From the NCBI RefSeq assembly GCF_014839805.1, contig NC_051119.1:10347245-10411244 (forward strand): a stretch of 64,000 bases of DNA, written 5' to 3'. The notes beneath the pieces are model-generated. The model was not told the origin of the DNA. It was given only the letters and a program-made list of their open reading frames with translations, and did no database searches. Each line of letters opens with the position of its first letter. Position 1 is the stretch's first letter. The stretch is from Manduca sexta. Its lineage: Eukaryota; Arthropoda; Insecta; Lepidoptera; Sphingidae. The position numbers and the translations under genes were made by a program. Of this stretch, positions 24,597-36,082 are shown in pieces.

Positions 24597-25240
24597 ATAA
24601 TCTATCCCTAAGTAAATACGGTCATCCATTGCTCTTTTCCAACCAAATGTTTATTGCTTTACAATAAATCATCGGATCTCTAATCCTCATATTAAAAAGA
24701 TACAATAAGTCTTATTTTGATCACAGTTAATAATGAATTCGAAGCCACTACAAATTTAATATAATCCACAACCAGCCCAACGCCATTATTAAGTAATCAT
24801 AAAACTATTAATAAAACCATCCCCTTTCAACTCTGTTGAATTTTAACCCCTAATTTTCTACCCCTGGACGCCAATATCAGAAATTAGTGATACAATACGG
24901 AACCCGGTGCAAATTCTACCAATTGTTTGTGACTTCTGTTAAAAGTTTAATAATCGAAACTCGACCTTGTGAATAAAGTAATAAGATTCGGATTTAAATG
25001 CCAATATCTTCTATAAGTCTGAGTCGACGGGTGGTGACAATAAACCAAATGTCTATTGTGAAAGTGTATTAAACGTATATGTATCCTATAGGTAATGTAA
25101 TAAAGTTTAATTTTGATTGGATTAGAATGGATCGGTTGTGCATCAGATCGAGGAATTAGTAGGCTATTGCAAAATATAGGGTTGTCACTATTTGATACGT
25201 AAGACTACAGCCGAAATGATAGAACATATAAAGTAAAACA

Positions 25241-25486
25241 CCACACACATCACGCGTTTATCCCCGGAGGGGTAGGCAGAGGTGCAATCAGGGTACCGAT
25301 ATCTCGCCTCTGTGTTCCGTCCCACGATGTAATAAGAGTCTATCGCCATATAGGGTACAAATTCCTGACTCCAGGCTGATACTAGACAATAAATTCGTTA
25401 TCACTTTGTCCGACCTGCGATTCGAACCAAGAAGCCCAGAACCGTGTTGTACTGCGCACGCAATACAAATACGCCACAGAGGCAGT
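25241..25486 (-). mobile_element. tRNA-derived SINE (family I)
   Basis: Reverse orientation of the consensus seen at 63389-63645: TTTATCCCCGGAGGGGTAGG, TGTGTTCCGTCCCACGATGT, TCGCCATATAGGGTACAAAT, then a reversed B box (GATTCGAACC) and the head CGCCACAGAGGCAG. Confidence 0.75.
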
Positions 25487-25632
25487 TTAAAATATAAAAT
25501 AGATCTTACAAAGGTTTTAGATCTAGACATTAGCAAATCTTATACCACGCCACCGAGGCAATTTAAAATATAAAATAGAACTTACAAAGGTTTTCTAATA
25601 GATTTAGACATTAGAAAATCTTATACCACACC
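25473..25632. repeat. tandem duplication of SINE edge plus flank (2 x about 76 bp)
   Basis: GCCACAGAGGCAG (25473) and GCCACCGAGGCAA (25549) are each followed by TTTAAAATATAAAATAGA, CTTACAAAGGTTTT and AATCTTATACCAC. The SINE head and 60 bp of flank were duplicated after insertion. Confidence 0.75.
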
Positions 25633-26269
25633 TAATTTACTGGGTAAGTTATCGAGCACCAAATTGTTAAAAGATATTATGATGGCAATAGCTAAAGACA
25701 TAATAGCTATAAAATTCAAGACATAGCATGAGATGCTAATCAAAAACAAGAGTACCATCCATCTCGTTGAATTCATAAAATTTTCGATATTAACCTTTTG
25801 TATAAAAAGAACAATCATAATGTAAATAAAAAAAAAAAACATTATTTGAAATCGGGACAGTGCCAACCCTGGCGAGTTCACCCGCGGTGCACTAAATTAA
25901 GTACCGCCACTGTATTTAGCAGCGCTCATTGTGCTCGGATTACACCGGCAATAAATAAATACCACGACAAACCCCACCAACCCCACCAACCCCACCACCA
26001 CCCCACGCAGTTTAATATCACATGTCGCTGATGTTTATTATCTAGAGTACAAAGACGTAAGATGCAATATACAAATACATGTCATTATATTTACTATCAG
26101 TCTCACTTATAAACTTGTTTTAGCGTTAATATTAAGATTTCCTTAAATAGCTGTGAAAACATCTCCGGTTCCTAGTTTAAACCTTATTAAGAGACAAGAT
26201 GGCGGATTATGAACAGCTGATCGAGTAAATTTGTATTTTAACTAAGCATAGCTTTGCGAAATTTTTATA
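25633..26269. other. intron, short (CCCCACCAA)n tract
   Basis: No gene. A short minisatellite-like run of CCCCACCAA units lies at about 25969-26003; a GC-richer patch at 25860-25950 has no assignable family. Confidence 0.5.
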
Positions 26270-26760
26270 AGTAAGTTGCTATATCTGTAGGCTCGAATGT
26301 CCCATCCACGCAGTGGATAGATATAATTTAGAAAATAGGATAGATATAAAGATAAAATTAGGCAACTTATATAAGATATTTAAAAATAAGGAAGACACAC
26401 ATATATTTATAAATTATTGTACAAAAATAGCAACTAAGGTAATAAAAAGAAATAGTGATAAGTATTGCTAAATATATAATATAATATTATGTATAATTAG
26501 TAATAAACTAGAAGTAAATAAATATAGATATATGTATAGTTAAGATAAATAGAAATAAGTATAGATAAATAAGATAACTAATATCAGACAAACGGATAGA
26601 AATAAGGAATAAATGTAAGAGATAAGAATAAAAAAGAAATAAGCTAAAATAAAAGATGAGAAAACATAGAAAAAATAGAAAATAAAAAGAGAAATAATAT
26701 AAATATATAAAGAAAATCCCTTGTCCTGGATGGGGGAACTAGAAAAAAAAAAAAAAAAAA
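26270..26760 (+). repeat. A/GATA-rich degenerate tract ending in poly(A)
   Basis: Purine-rich AGATAnnA, AAATA and GATAAATA words run for about 450 bases, then CCTGGATGGGGGAACTAG and a pure A run at about 26743-26760. It could be a retroposed 3' region with a poly(A) tail on the plus strand; no coding homology seen. Confidence 0.4.
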
Positions 26761-26894
26761 CAATAGCATATGATGGAAACAAAGTGGGGTATGACAATAA
26801 CTGAATAAGATCATGGGCCCTATTCCCTAAAAATAGGGGATAATTAGGGGATATTTGACTCTGTTACCTATAGGGCTCTCAAAGCTGTCATTTA

Positions 26895-26944
26895 GAACTG
26901 TATTTGTAAAAAGACAGACATCCGTCTTTTTACAAATACAGTTC
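26895..26944. repeat. perfect inverted repeat, 21-bp arms, 8-base loop
   Basis: Arm GAACTGTATTTGTAAAAAGA(C), loop AGACATCC, exact reverse-complement arm. A second small palindrome (CGGGCA CA TGCCCG) follows at 26944-26957. Confidence 0.9.
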
Positions 26945-27057
26945 GGGCACATGCCCGTAGAGACGAAATACGGCTCTAGACCTTATAATAACGGCCTAAT
27001 ATTTATGTTAACTATGAAAATACACTTTAGAAAATGGTACTTAAAACCCATAAATAA

Positions 27058-27360
27058 TTTCTTATGTTTACAAGAATGTTTAACATACAAAGGAAACTAG
27101 TTTTCGGATTCTATCGCGGTTTTTTATATTTTAATTTTCTCCCGACGTTTCGAAGACTGCAGCCTCAGTCACGGCGCGGACTGATGTTGCCCGAAAAGTC
27201 AGTTACAATATCTACCTACATTTTATAATTTTACAACATTTTGTAGAATTGTGAAATGTAGGTAAGTAGATATTGTAACTTTGACTTCGTACGACTAATA
27301 TCTAAGTCAGCCCCGTGACCATGAAGGCTGCAGTCTTCGAAACGTCGGAAAAAATTATAT
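27058..27360. mobile_element. foldback MITE, CCCGACGTTTCGAAGAC family, full copy
   Basis: Left arm: TCTTATGTTTAC, TCGCGGTTTTTTATATT, CTCCCGACGTTTCGAAGACT, then GCAGCC...GTCACG. Right arm: inverse CCGTGACCATGAAGGCTGCA, GTCTTCGAAACGTCGG. The interior also folds (ATATCTACCTACATTT against AAATGTAGGTAAGTAGATAT). Non-coding. Confidence 0.75.
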
Positions 27361-27813
27361 ATAGAAAATGCAAATCCAAAATATAGTTCTATTATTAGTA
27401 TACCCATACATAATTGTCCGAATCAAGCACTGAACTCCATGTATATTAACCACAGAACTCATAACCTCGTTATTACGACCATCGCATAGTAGTTTCAGTA
27501 AATCGCAATATGCACATGATTGTATGCGTGCAATAAATTTTGAGCACAATGGAACACAATGGTGTTGGCTGGCCGCCATGACAACGCATTGACCGATGAT
27601 TCACTGTCGCCTGCTACTGTCGGCCATTCTCATGTACAGTGCATTAAAAAGGGTAAATTTTACAGTACAATGCTGTATGAAATAATTTATTTTAACCTGT
27701 AAAATTAACATTTTGATTCCGTCAATATTAACGCTACCACCAGTTTGGAAGGAGTAGGAAAAGGAAGTACAGAGAAGAACGGGCAATAAGCTAATGTTGC
27801 TTTATCAAATCAG

Positions 27814-27990
27814 GGCCCTTATTCTGTATGATAGTGTAAACGCGTAACGCGGCCGTGTCATGTTATCTTCGAGAAATGTGTGTGGAATGGTATTCTGTAA
27901 GCCAAATTTCTATAGTCCTAAACATGATGCGTTGTGTTACGTGCTTGTTACACACTGTCAAAATAACGTGCGGGATAGAGAATAAGGCCC
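27814..27990 (-). mobile_element. PIF/Harbinger-like MITE, 177 bp, copy 1
   Basis: Exactly 177 bp, flanked by CAG at 27811-27813 and 27991-27993. Termini GGCCCTTATTCT / AGAATAAGGCCC. Interior GCGTAACGCGGCCGTGTCAT and ACATGATGCGTTGTGTTACG. A CWG target duplication with G/C-rich termini is typical of PIF/Harbinger elements. Inverted relative to the other two copies. Confidence 0.8.
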
Positions 27991-28118
27991 CAGTAAGTAA
28001 AATGCAGCATGAAGTGAGTTAACTCACAACATCTCGAATATGATTCTGAGTTATTAAGTTAACACTATGGGCAGTAGAGTCACTGTCGTGGCCATATCTA
28101 TACTAGTATATAAAGCTG

Positions 28119-28295
28119 GGGCCTTATTCTCTATCCCGCACGTTATTTTAACAGTACGTAACAAGCGCGTAACACAACGCATCATGTTTAGGACTATAGA
28201 AATTTGTCTTACAGGATACCGTTCCACGCACATTTCTCGAAGATAACATGACACGGCCGCGTTACGCGGCTACACTATCATACAAAATAAGGGCC
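28119..28295 (+). mobile_element. PIF/Harbinger-like MITE, 177 bp, copy 2
   Basis: Exactly 177 bp, flanked by CTG at 28116-28118 and 28296-28298. Left end GGCCTTATTCTCTATCC, right end AAAATAAGGGCC. Lies 128 bp from copy 1 in inverted orientation, so the two form a potential long hairpin. Confidence 0.8.
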
Positions 28296-28424
28296 CTGAA
28301 GAGTTTATTTGTTTGAACGCGCTAATCTCGACAATTACTGATTCAACTGTTTATTATAATATTGGAAATGATTTCTTACGCGAAACTTTGACACTGACAT
28401 AAGTAAATCAACCAAGATTTATTC

Positions 28425-28575
28425 GCAGTTCTTATGTTTAATTTACTCAAAACGTTCAGAAGACTGCAACATCCTTGGTCTATAAACCGCCGCGTGACCA
28501 TGAAGGTTGCAAAGCTTTCAAAACGCCGTATCGGGTTGAATGAAACAGAAAAAGCCGCAAAAGCCATTCAATAGT
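28425..28575. mobile_element. foldback MITE remnant, CCCGACGTTTCGAAGAC family
   Basis: Decayed: CTTATGTTTAATTTACTCAA, then AACGTTCAGAAGACTGCAAC, and the right arm GCGTGACCATGAAGGTTGCA, AAAGCCGCAAAA. Confidence 0.55.
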
Positions 28576-30242
28576 TTATCGAAATACTGGATATCTTTAT
28601 GAGCATCGGAGAACATTTCACGTTGGATGACCCATCTGTCCGTTTTTGGTATCTATCTATCAATAAATATATATCCCCGAATAGTACTTAATAGGATTTT
28701 TATTCTGGAAAAGTTTTTTCACACGGATGAAGCCGCGATTCACATTTAGTAAGTAATTTGCTATACATAGATGATTTAGAAGACAGTGCGCCGTGATCAA
28801 AACTAAGTCTATCGGCAATGTACTCCCCGTTAACCTATCAATACTTTTTGATCATCAAATAACAATTTTACCAAATGAAACCCCATATTTGGCCAATATC
28901 GGGTTACTTGACCAAATGTTTGAACAAACGTGGTTGTCACACAATGAGCCTGTAATCCAATATTTGTCCTTTACCCCATTTTGGTCCCTTTGCGTTTAGA
29001 GTTTTTACAGTCCTTATTGTATCGGTCTAATTACTTTACCCTTAAATTATTTTTATGATGCATTCGTTTTCAACTAAAAAAACTTTGATTTATCCTATAA
29101 AATCCGCGCTTTATTGCAAAAACTCTTTTATAAGCATATCCTAAATTAAATACGATTTTTTCAAACAAACTTTTTAAACATCATGGATTAAAATCCAATT
29201 AATAAAGCATCAATTAAATTAATAAGGGGCGGCTCACCCCCACGCGGGGTGCCTGATTGATTCGGAGCCCGCGGGGTGCATGGCACGATCGATTGACCTC
29301 TAATTGTATGTAAAATCATACTCGTATTGAAACCTTTTTGCAATACTGGCTGTTAATTAAAAAAATATATAACTATATTTTTAATGACTTGGCAGCATGG
29401 GCTCTGGCCCTAACCGGTTCTTAAAGAACAAATAAAAAAATAAAAAAGTTTTCGCGGGAAATTTGACAGTTCTAGTAATGTTGTATTTCGCCAATACGTA
29501 ACCATAGAGGTAAACAGATGAGGAGTAATGTCATCAGATAAAAAGACCACGCCTCACACCAAGGTAGCTAGGAGAATTTTTTTTAAAGAAGAAGAGACTG
29601 AATTCTAAAATATTGAAACGGGTAAGATAGAACTAATATTACTGACAGCTAGTAACGCAACAGAAAGTTTATCTGTTTATGATAACAGAAAATCGCAGCA
29701 ATACTCACCCCATTAAACCCTTTCATTTATCCTATTATTCCTACAGGCTACAGCATGACTTAAACCTACTAAAACTTAGAATGTCACATGGCAGTCTATT
29801 CCAATGTCCCTAGCCTACATAAAAACTATAAAAAGTTTTTATTCCCTTCAACACACTTAAAATTTTAATAAATATAAGTTATAGGGTATAAAAGTAATAG
29901 TGAAGGCAGTAGGCACACAGTTACTGCAATATCCGCGGCGCGCATACCTCCGCGGTCCACAATGCCTTCCTACATAGCACTATACCGCGGTTGGCAGGTT
30001 CAATATGTAAGAGACAGCGGGAGCGAATACAAAAGCGGATAAATCGCTGTTTCAATAAACATTATATTTATATTAGACAGCGGGAAGGATTCGTAGAATC
30101 GTAATATTGAATAAATAGGTATAGTAAAGAGAAATTTCAATTTAGGTCGATATTTTTGTAGATATGAAGCCATAGATAAGAAGACCAATCTTTTAATATT
30201 TTTATCATATGATTAAAGAGTAATATTTTTATATTTATAATA
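28576..30242. other. intron, no gene seen
   Basis: AT-rich. A GC-rich patch at 29226-29290 repeats GCGGGGTGC. A GGTTCTTAAAGAACAAAT plus A-rich tract at about 29417-29450 looks like a retroposon tail. A CCGCGG-containing patch lies at 29930-29990. No protein signature. Confidence 0.5.
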
Positions 30243-30350
30243 TAGTTTTTGCTAGTGGCTCCACCAGCGTGTAAAAAATTCCGAGACAAAAGTTCCGCTC
30301 TCCATTTTTCCGGAATAAAATGGAGCCTATATTTTAAGTTAGACCTATTA
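30243..30350 (+). repeat. decayed CTAGCTTTTG-type dispersed repeat
   Basis: TAGTTTTTGCTAGTGGCTCC, CAGCGTGTAAAAAATTCCGA and ACAAAAGTTCCGCTCTCC follow the same layout as 18091-18310 at lower similarity. Confidence 0.45.
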
Positions 30351-31867
30351 CAGTAATACATCGGTGAAAACTGCATTCCATTCCATACAGTTATTTTACG
30401 TGAGTTCAGTACTAAAACTGTTGTTTTAGCTTCTTTTACTTTAATAGAGACAACCACCATTCGTTCTTCTTCAATATCTAGAATAGTTAAAGACTTTGGA
30501 CGGTAACAATTTTATTATAATCTGTAAAGATTTTATTAATTACATCATATTTAAGTTTACAAGTAACAACGTTATTTTTCAACAACATTATGTAACTATT
30601 TAACACAAAATAGTTTTATTTTATTCTTATTTTAAGTTCTATGCTATATGCTGACAACTATGTTGCTACATCCGTTCGTTTTGATTGGAACCTACTCATT
30701 CCCCCTCATACACCTAAACATATTTATTTTAATTTTACTCTCACATCCTACCAAATAGTTACTTGCAAAAATACTCATAATCAAACGTCATGCTTAATAA
30801 TTTCTCCTTCCCATTCCCACCTCCCATGCCTTGTCCCACAATAGGAACGCAAGTCTTTACGTGCCAGCAAACCGCTCATGCCGCCGCGTACACCCAAAGA
30901 TATTGTGTGTTCTCTATATTACATTTTATCACTACGTGAGGTACATCCTTAAGGAGGAAATGGGAAATAAAGATGCGTTATCTTCTCATTTGAAGTATTA
31001 AAAATGGTTATTAATTTTCGCGGGAAGCTAGCCAGCTTTATGACAATGAGATGGGATGGGTTCGAGACAGGTTTCAATTTATCGAAATACTAAATATTTT
31101 TGAATAGCCTTGGATTAGCAGAATTGTTCTTGTTATACAAGCATGGCAAAGTGATCAAAAAGAACCTTTATTTTTTGACACGCATACAAATGAGTTTGAT
31201 TGGTTTATAATCGGAATCGGATTGAAGATTGAGATTGAGATCGCGTATTGAACACGGCTGTTAGTCATATAAATATTTCCCTGTCTAAATTCTAAGCGAT
31301 TGAAATAATATTGACATTTTTGTTTCGTATAGGTAAAATTGTAGTCTGTATCTTAGTTGCCGATATCAGCAACTAAAAATGAATAAATTTACGCTACCTC
31401 AAAGATCGATCCAAATACATAATATGTACACTGTTATACTTAAAACACTACTTCAGAAAACTGACCATTATACTATTCGAACAAACATCGTAATATTTTT
31501 TCCCGAACTTTATTAACCATGTAACCTTACTACTATATTTACTATTTTACATTGTGTATTTTGTAGTGGAAACTTATAATTGGCCTTTAACTGTATTCTT
31601 TACTAAATTTTACTAGCTGTAAACTTCCCAATTATAATTAAAATAATTCAATACATACGCTATAAAATAAGTTAGCCAACCAAGAAAAACACCCGCATAC
31701 AATAATATAAAACATTAATTAAACACGTGTGCTAACGAATAACAAACTGTTAACCCGTGAAAGGTACATGTGAGTCGACTCTTCAAAGCTAGTTTCGCGT
31801 TGAGACATGAATTCAGTGGCATTAATTTAGAAAGTCGCGAGTCGCGTACAAAGAAAGCCACTTGTCG
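30351..31867. other. intron, no gene seen
   Basis: AT-rich intron. Small open frames here have ordinary background composition and no recognisable domain. Confidence 0.5.
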
Positions 31868-31938
31868 CATTTCAAATGCCTTCGAACTACTGTTGGTTGT
31901 CGACTGGTTAACGCGAAACGTAATCTGGTTACAACTCG

Positions 31939-32002
<64 letters not shown>

Positions 32003-32075
32003 AGAAAGAAATGATTGCCTTCGAACTACTGCTGGATGTCGACGGGTTAACGTGAAACGTAAGCTAGTGACTAAC
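31868..32075. repeat. imperfect direct duplication of about 60 bp flanking an (AT)n tract
   Basis: GCCTTCGAACTACTGTTGGT...GGTTAACGCGAAACGTAA (about 31877-31931) recurs as GCCTTCGAACTACTGCTGGA...GGTTAACGTGAAACGTAA (about 32017-32061). Between them is (AT)n at 31941-31999 plus AGAAAGAAAG. Confidence 0.75.
31941..31999. repeat. (AT)n microsatellite
   Basis: About 29 uninterrupted AT units. The isoleucine/tyrosine open frame across it is an artefact. Confidence 0.97.
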
Positions 32076-32905
32076 TATTTCAACTGCCAGTTTAAATAAG
32101 AATTTTAATCGATTTTAACAAGAATTAGAAAGAAATCGAATAGATCCCCATCTGAGTCTTCCATCGGATTCGAAGAATGCACCAATCCCATTAAGTAATT
32201 TGTAAGCATGTCATCAAAACTTTGTTCTGATGGGTCCAATTTTTAAGGAACAATTTAAATTATCACTGCCAATATAAGCATTTTTTCTGTATAATTATAA
32301 TCTGTAATTATGCCTAAATAAAATAAAAAGCACAAACGGGAAAATAAAAAACCGGTATGTTGCGGTCAAATATGGAACTAATTTCTTACACTGACAGCAT
32401 TAACTCAAACGTGGCACTCCCAAAGCATTTATTTTCTTGGTCAAGCTATAGTATAACTGAATTACAGAAGCTGTCTGATGTTAAACGTTACCATTGCTCA
32501 AGAGTAGCAACACACGAACTTTAAAGAACAAGGCATTGAACTATACTGTATTGTTTAGCAATCTTAGTAGATTACATGACACCTAGATGAACTCTTGTAG
32601 ACGACTATCATCTAGGAAACAAGACCATATTCCCAATTGTCCAGCTATTACCCTGCCTTCTGCCCCTCTAAGCCAGAACAGGCCACACCACGTATGTTAC
32701 CATACCTAACAATCAAGCCCACGTCTTTGGTAACAGTAACTTCTCTATAACTCGCATCAAAACTAATCAGACTGATAGCATATCTAACTCCAACAAATTT
32801 CAACGTATTTAGTACATTAAAACCCCGTTACAATTACTTCCTCGTCTGATTTTAATGAATTCAATATAATATTTGAAGTCTATCATAATAATTTAAGATC
32901 TTGTA

Positions 32906-33265
32906 TTAAGGCGATACCTCAAGGTCCATTTTCATACATTTTATTTCGCCTTTAATCTGGGTAACTAAACAAGTATTGGCAAGTAAAGAATTTAAATTCA
33001 CGTCATCATTTTAAACATTGTTCTATTTTTAAGGCGATACCTCAAGGTCCATTTTCATATTTCTGCCTTTAAAATTTCGTCATATTAAATTTTAAAGGCC
33101 GAAATATCCATGATTATTAATTATTTTTACGTTTTTCTTTCAACTGCGAGAACTAATCACTAACTAGACGTGAATTTAAATTCTTTACTTGCCAATACTT
33201 GTTTAGTTACCCAGATTAAAGCCGAAACAAAATGTATGAAAATGGACCTTGAGGTATCGCCTTAA
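32906..33265. mobile_element. TTAA-flanked MITE, 360 bp, long inverted arms
   Basis: TTAA at both ends (32906-32909, 33262-33265). Left arm GGCGATACCTCAAGGTCCAT...ACAAGTATTGGCAAGTAAAG AATTTAAATTCACGTC; right arm is its reverse complement over about 100 bp with few mismatches. A third copy of the terminal sequence starts internally at 33029, also at TTAA. TTAA targets point to piggyBac- or Kolobok-type transposases; no transposase here. Confidence 0.8.
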
Positions 33266-34514
33266 TCAATACATCTTGTCAAATATTACACATAGTTATC
33301 AATAAACAAAACAACAAAATATTTCAAATTTCGAATGTTATCCACGAAGCTTCGAAAAAATTTAAATGTCGAACACCTTCGAGATCTCGCGTTCCCGTAG
33401 TATCCCGCACTTTGATGTAGCGCGTATTAATCACAAGCTGGGCGTGCTGTAAACATTTTAGAAAGTCGAGGCTGCAATTAACTAAGTACCCGAGTTGAAC
33501 AGCGTTGAATGGAACGTTTGCGGCTCAAATCGCGTTTGTTGCGTCCAAATATTACTTTTTTGATTCTGTTGAAAGAAACTCGCGGCCTTTGCGGAAAGGT
33601 TTAAATTATTTTACAGAGCGTAAATCGGATCGCATGATAGATACATAAATAGCTAAAAGCTATACTATAAAGGTATTCTAGGTCTTTTGGGATAGATTCT
33701 CTCGTAGGAAAAGATAGAAAGAACTGCTGCATTCTCATCTATTGTGCAATATGGAACAGTTTTTGTGAGGGAATCATTACATTATTTTATTGCTTTAAAA
33801 CTGCCAAAATTTGCGGCTGTACTACTTTGAAACAATATAAGTAAATAAGTTATTAAATATTAAGGACAAGAATTCCCTGCGAGCAACAATTGTCTTTTTT
33901 CTTGTAAATACGAAAAGTAGGATACAGTGGTATATTACAGAGCTTTAGTAAATCTGTCTCGTGATTTTTATTTCAGCATTGAAGGCTTACACTACATTAA
34001 TAAGTGAAAGTAAAATATAGTCCAAATTAAATAATTCACAATGAGAGGTGATCCGTCCCTTAATCTATTCAATTAGGCAAATTAGTCTTTGTCATAGTCC
34101 GTTGACCGTGCCATGCCCGTCTCCAAAAGTGTCAGAACTTTCACATCAAACAGCTATAATAATCAAGTCTACTTTAGGCTAATAAAACATTATTTAATTT
34201 GATTAACCGCTAATTTCTGCAAATTACACCACACGAACCTCATAAAAAGCGCACGTAGACTTGAAAGCGCTCAGACGAGCGCACTGTCGCTTATAAATAC
34301 ACGCTTTTTACGCTTACAACGCTTTTTACACGTAAACGTGTTTAATCGAAGAGTGAATTATTTTCTATAGTTTCTTAACAAAAGAACCACACATGCATAT
34401 AATGAAAAGTTTCTAAAAGCAACGTATGATAAATAAATTGCAAGGAACTGTATGCTGGGTATTATTTATAAAAAATCCGTTAATAATTAGCCGGTATTAT
34501 TAAATTATAATTAC
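33266..34514. other. intron; candidate conserved block 33370-33620
   Basis: No gene or repeat recognised. 33370-33620 is locally richer in GC and CpG, lacks any repeat seen elsewhere in the window and contains homeodomain-like GCAATTAAC and TGTAAACA words. It is listed as a possible cis-regulatory block only. Another CpG-rich AGCGC/ACGC patch is at 34240-34335. Confidence 0.35.
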
Positions 34515-34745
34515 ATCTGTACTATATATTGTCCTACTGCTGGACACGGGTCACCTCTACTACTAAGAGGGTTACGCCTTTGTCCACCGCGCTGGTCTAG
34601 TGCGGATTGGCAGACTTCACATAGCCTCAAAGTTTTTATAGAGAACTTCTCAGGTATGCAAGTTTCTTCTCAATGTTTTTCTTCACCGTTAAAGCAAGCG
34701 ATAATTCACAAAGAATACACTTATAACTTTAAAAGTCATAGGCGC
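34515..34745 (-). mobile_element. tRNA-derived SINE (family II), truncated
   Basis: CTGCTGGACACGGGTCACCT, CTACTACTAAGAGGGTTACG, CGCTGGTCTAGTGCGGATTG, TTTTTCTTCACCGTTAAAGC. Same order as 61678-61990 but lacks the tRNA-like end. Confidence 0.65.
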
Positions 34746-34752
34746 GTGGCCG

Positions 34753-34792
34753 TCATTTAGTAACGCAATGTCAAAAAGGCCCTATATTTTGT
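34753..34792. mobile_element. solo arm of the CAGGGT-family MITE
   Basis: GTCATTTAGTAACGCAATGT then CAAAAAGGCCCTATA matches the right terminal arm of 11270-11638. It abuts a SINE fragment (34515-34745), so the rest was lost. Confidence 0.5.
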
Positions 34793-35845
34793 TCTGAAGT
34801 GCGATATCAGCTGAGATAGTGTCAAATTAAGCCAGCATCTTAAGATAGTCATTATTTAATAAACCCTTATTAACATCAGCTTAAATGATGTCTTAACTCG
34901 CAATAGACGACGGATTTTGACGGCTGAGTTTTATTTATTTAACAGCAACAATTAGCTGAGAACAAGCTCTTAAAGTATAGCTTAAGCTTGGTTTATATGT
35001 CTACTTGAGATTTACTCAATCATGAGAATGATTAATAAATTCGGCCTCAATTTTTGTATACCTACATAGATTGAAACTGTAAATCATGGCGAAAAGTGGC
35101 ACTAATTACGTGTCTGCTTACTCCCTTCTGAAAAACGGGATGAGTATAAATGATTTAGTAAAATATAACCTTATACCGCAAAATCTTATTACAATTCGTT
35201 TAAAACATCAATTCCCCTTCAAGGAACCCTAAATTTTAAGTCTAACAATACGGATCTCGTTAACCGGGCAACAATAACCGGCCGTGTCGGGCGCCATTTT
35301 ATCCGGTTTTTTATCCTTTTTCTCAAGCGAGCAACACTTGCGTTGTGACAGCCGTAATTGGTTGCTAACTGTGCAATAACTTTCGATTTTTACGTCAAAA
35401 TGGTTCGGCAATTTATACCCGATTTCTTTTATTATAACCAGTTGAGTGAGAATTGTTTTTTTCCTATCGTTACAACATAATTTGGATCTGAACTGATATG
35501 TTCTAGATATTTCTTTATTTCTTTATTATCCTACTATCTTACAATAACTTGCTAACGGATATAAATAACTAGTTTGGAACGACACTTTTGCTTTTTGTTG
35601 TAAAAGTAACCTTATTAGTACAAGAAATTAGTTCTACACTTTTCCACAATATAGTAAGGTTTGTTATTTACCAGACCAAGTTTATTATTAATGTTATGTT
35701 TGTGAATCTGAATGAGTTTGTTACTAGATACATTTTTAAGGTGATTTAGATATCATTTGGCACTCAGGTAAACGAATATGATTGATCAATATATACCTAA
35801 TATTAGCAACTATATTAAGTTGCAACCGATTTGATATTAATGTTA
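34793..35845. other. intron; candidate conserved block 35240-35420
   Basis: No gene. 35240-35420 is non-repetitive within the window, with CAATAACCGGCCGTGTCGGG, CCGTAATTGGTTGC and similar words; possible regulatory DNA by composition only. Confidence 0.35.
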
Positions 35846-36082
35846 CAGCCTTGGGGTAGTGTAGTTTGTATTACGGTACGACTACAGTGCCGAGGTCTCG
35901 GGTTCGATCCCAGAGTCGTGCAAAGTGATATTGGGTTATTTTACTCAGTGTCAACCTGCAGTCTCGAATTTATGCCCGTTATAGCGATATCACATCATGA
36001 GACGGAACACACTTGGCGAAAAGTGGATGCCTTGGTTGTGCAGGCATACTCCTTCGGGGATAAATGCGCGATGTGTGTGTAT
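35846..36082 (+). mobile_element. tRNA-derived SINE (family I)
   Basis: Head GCCTTGGGGTAGTGTAG (A-box-like), B box GGTTCGATCCC, then GCAAAGTGATATTGGGTTAT, CACATCATGAGACGGAACAC, CCTTCGGGGATAAATGCG and a GTGTGTGTATA tail. Confidence 0.8.

Noticed and set aside
35846..36082. tRNA gene from A and B boxes
   Set aside because: Boxes belong to a SINE head: no cloverleaf pairing, and the same head is followed by the same body at several other sites. Applies to all family I copies.
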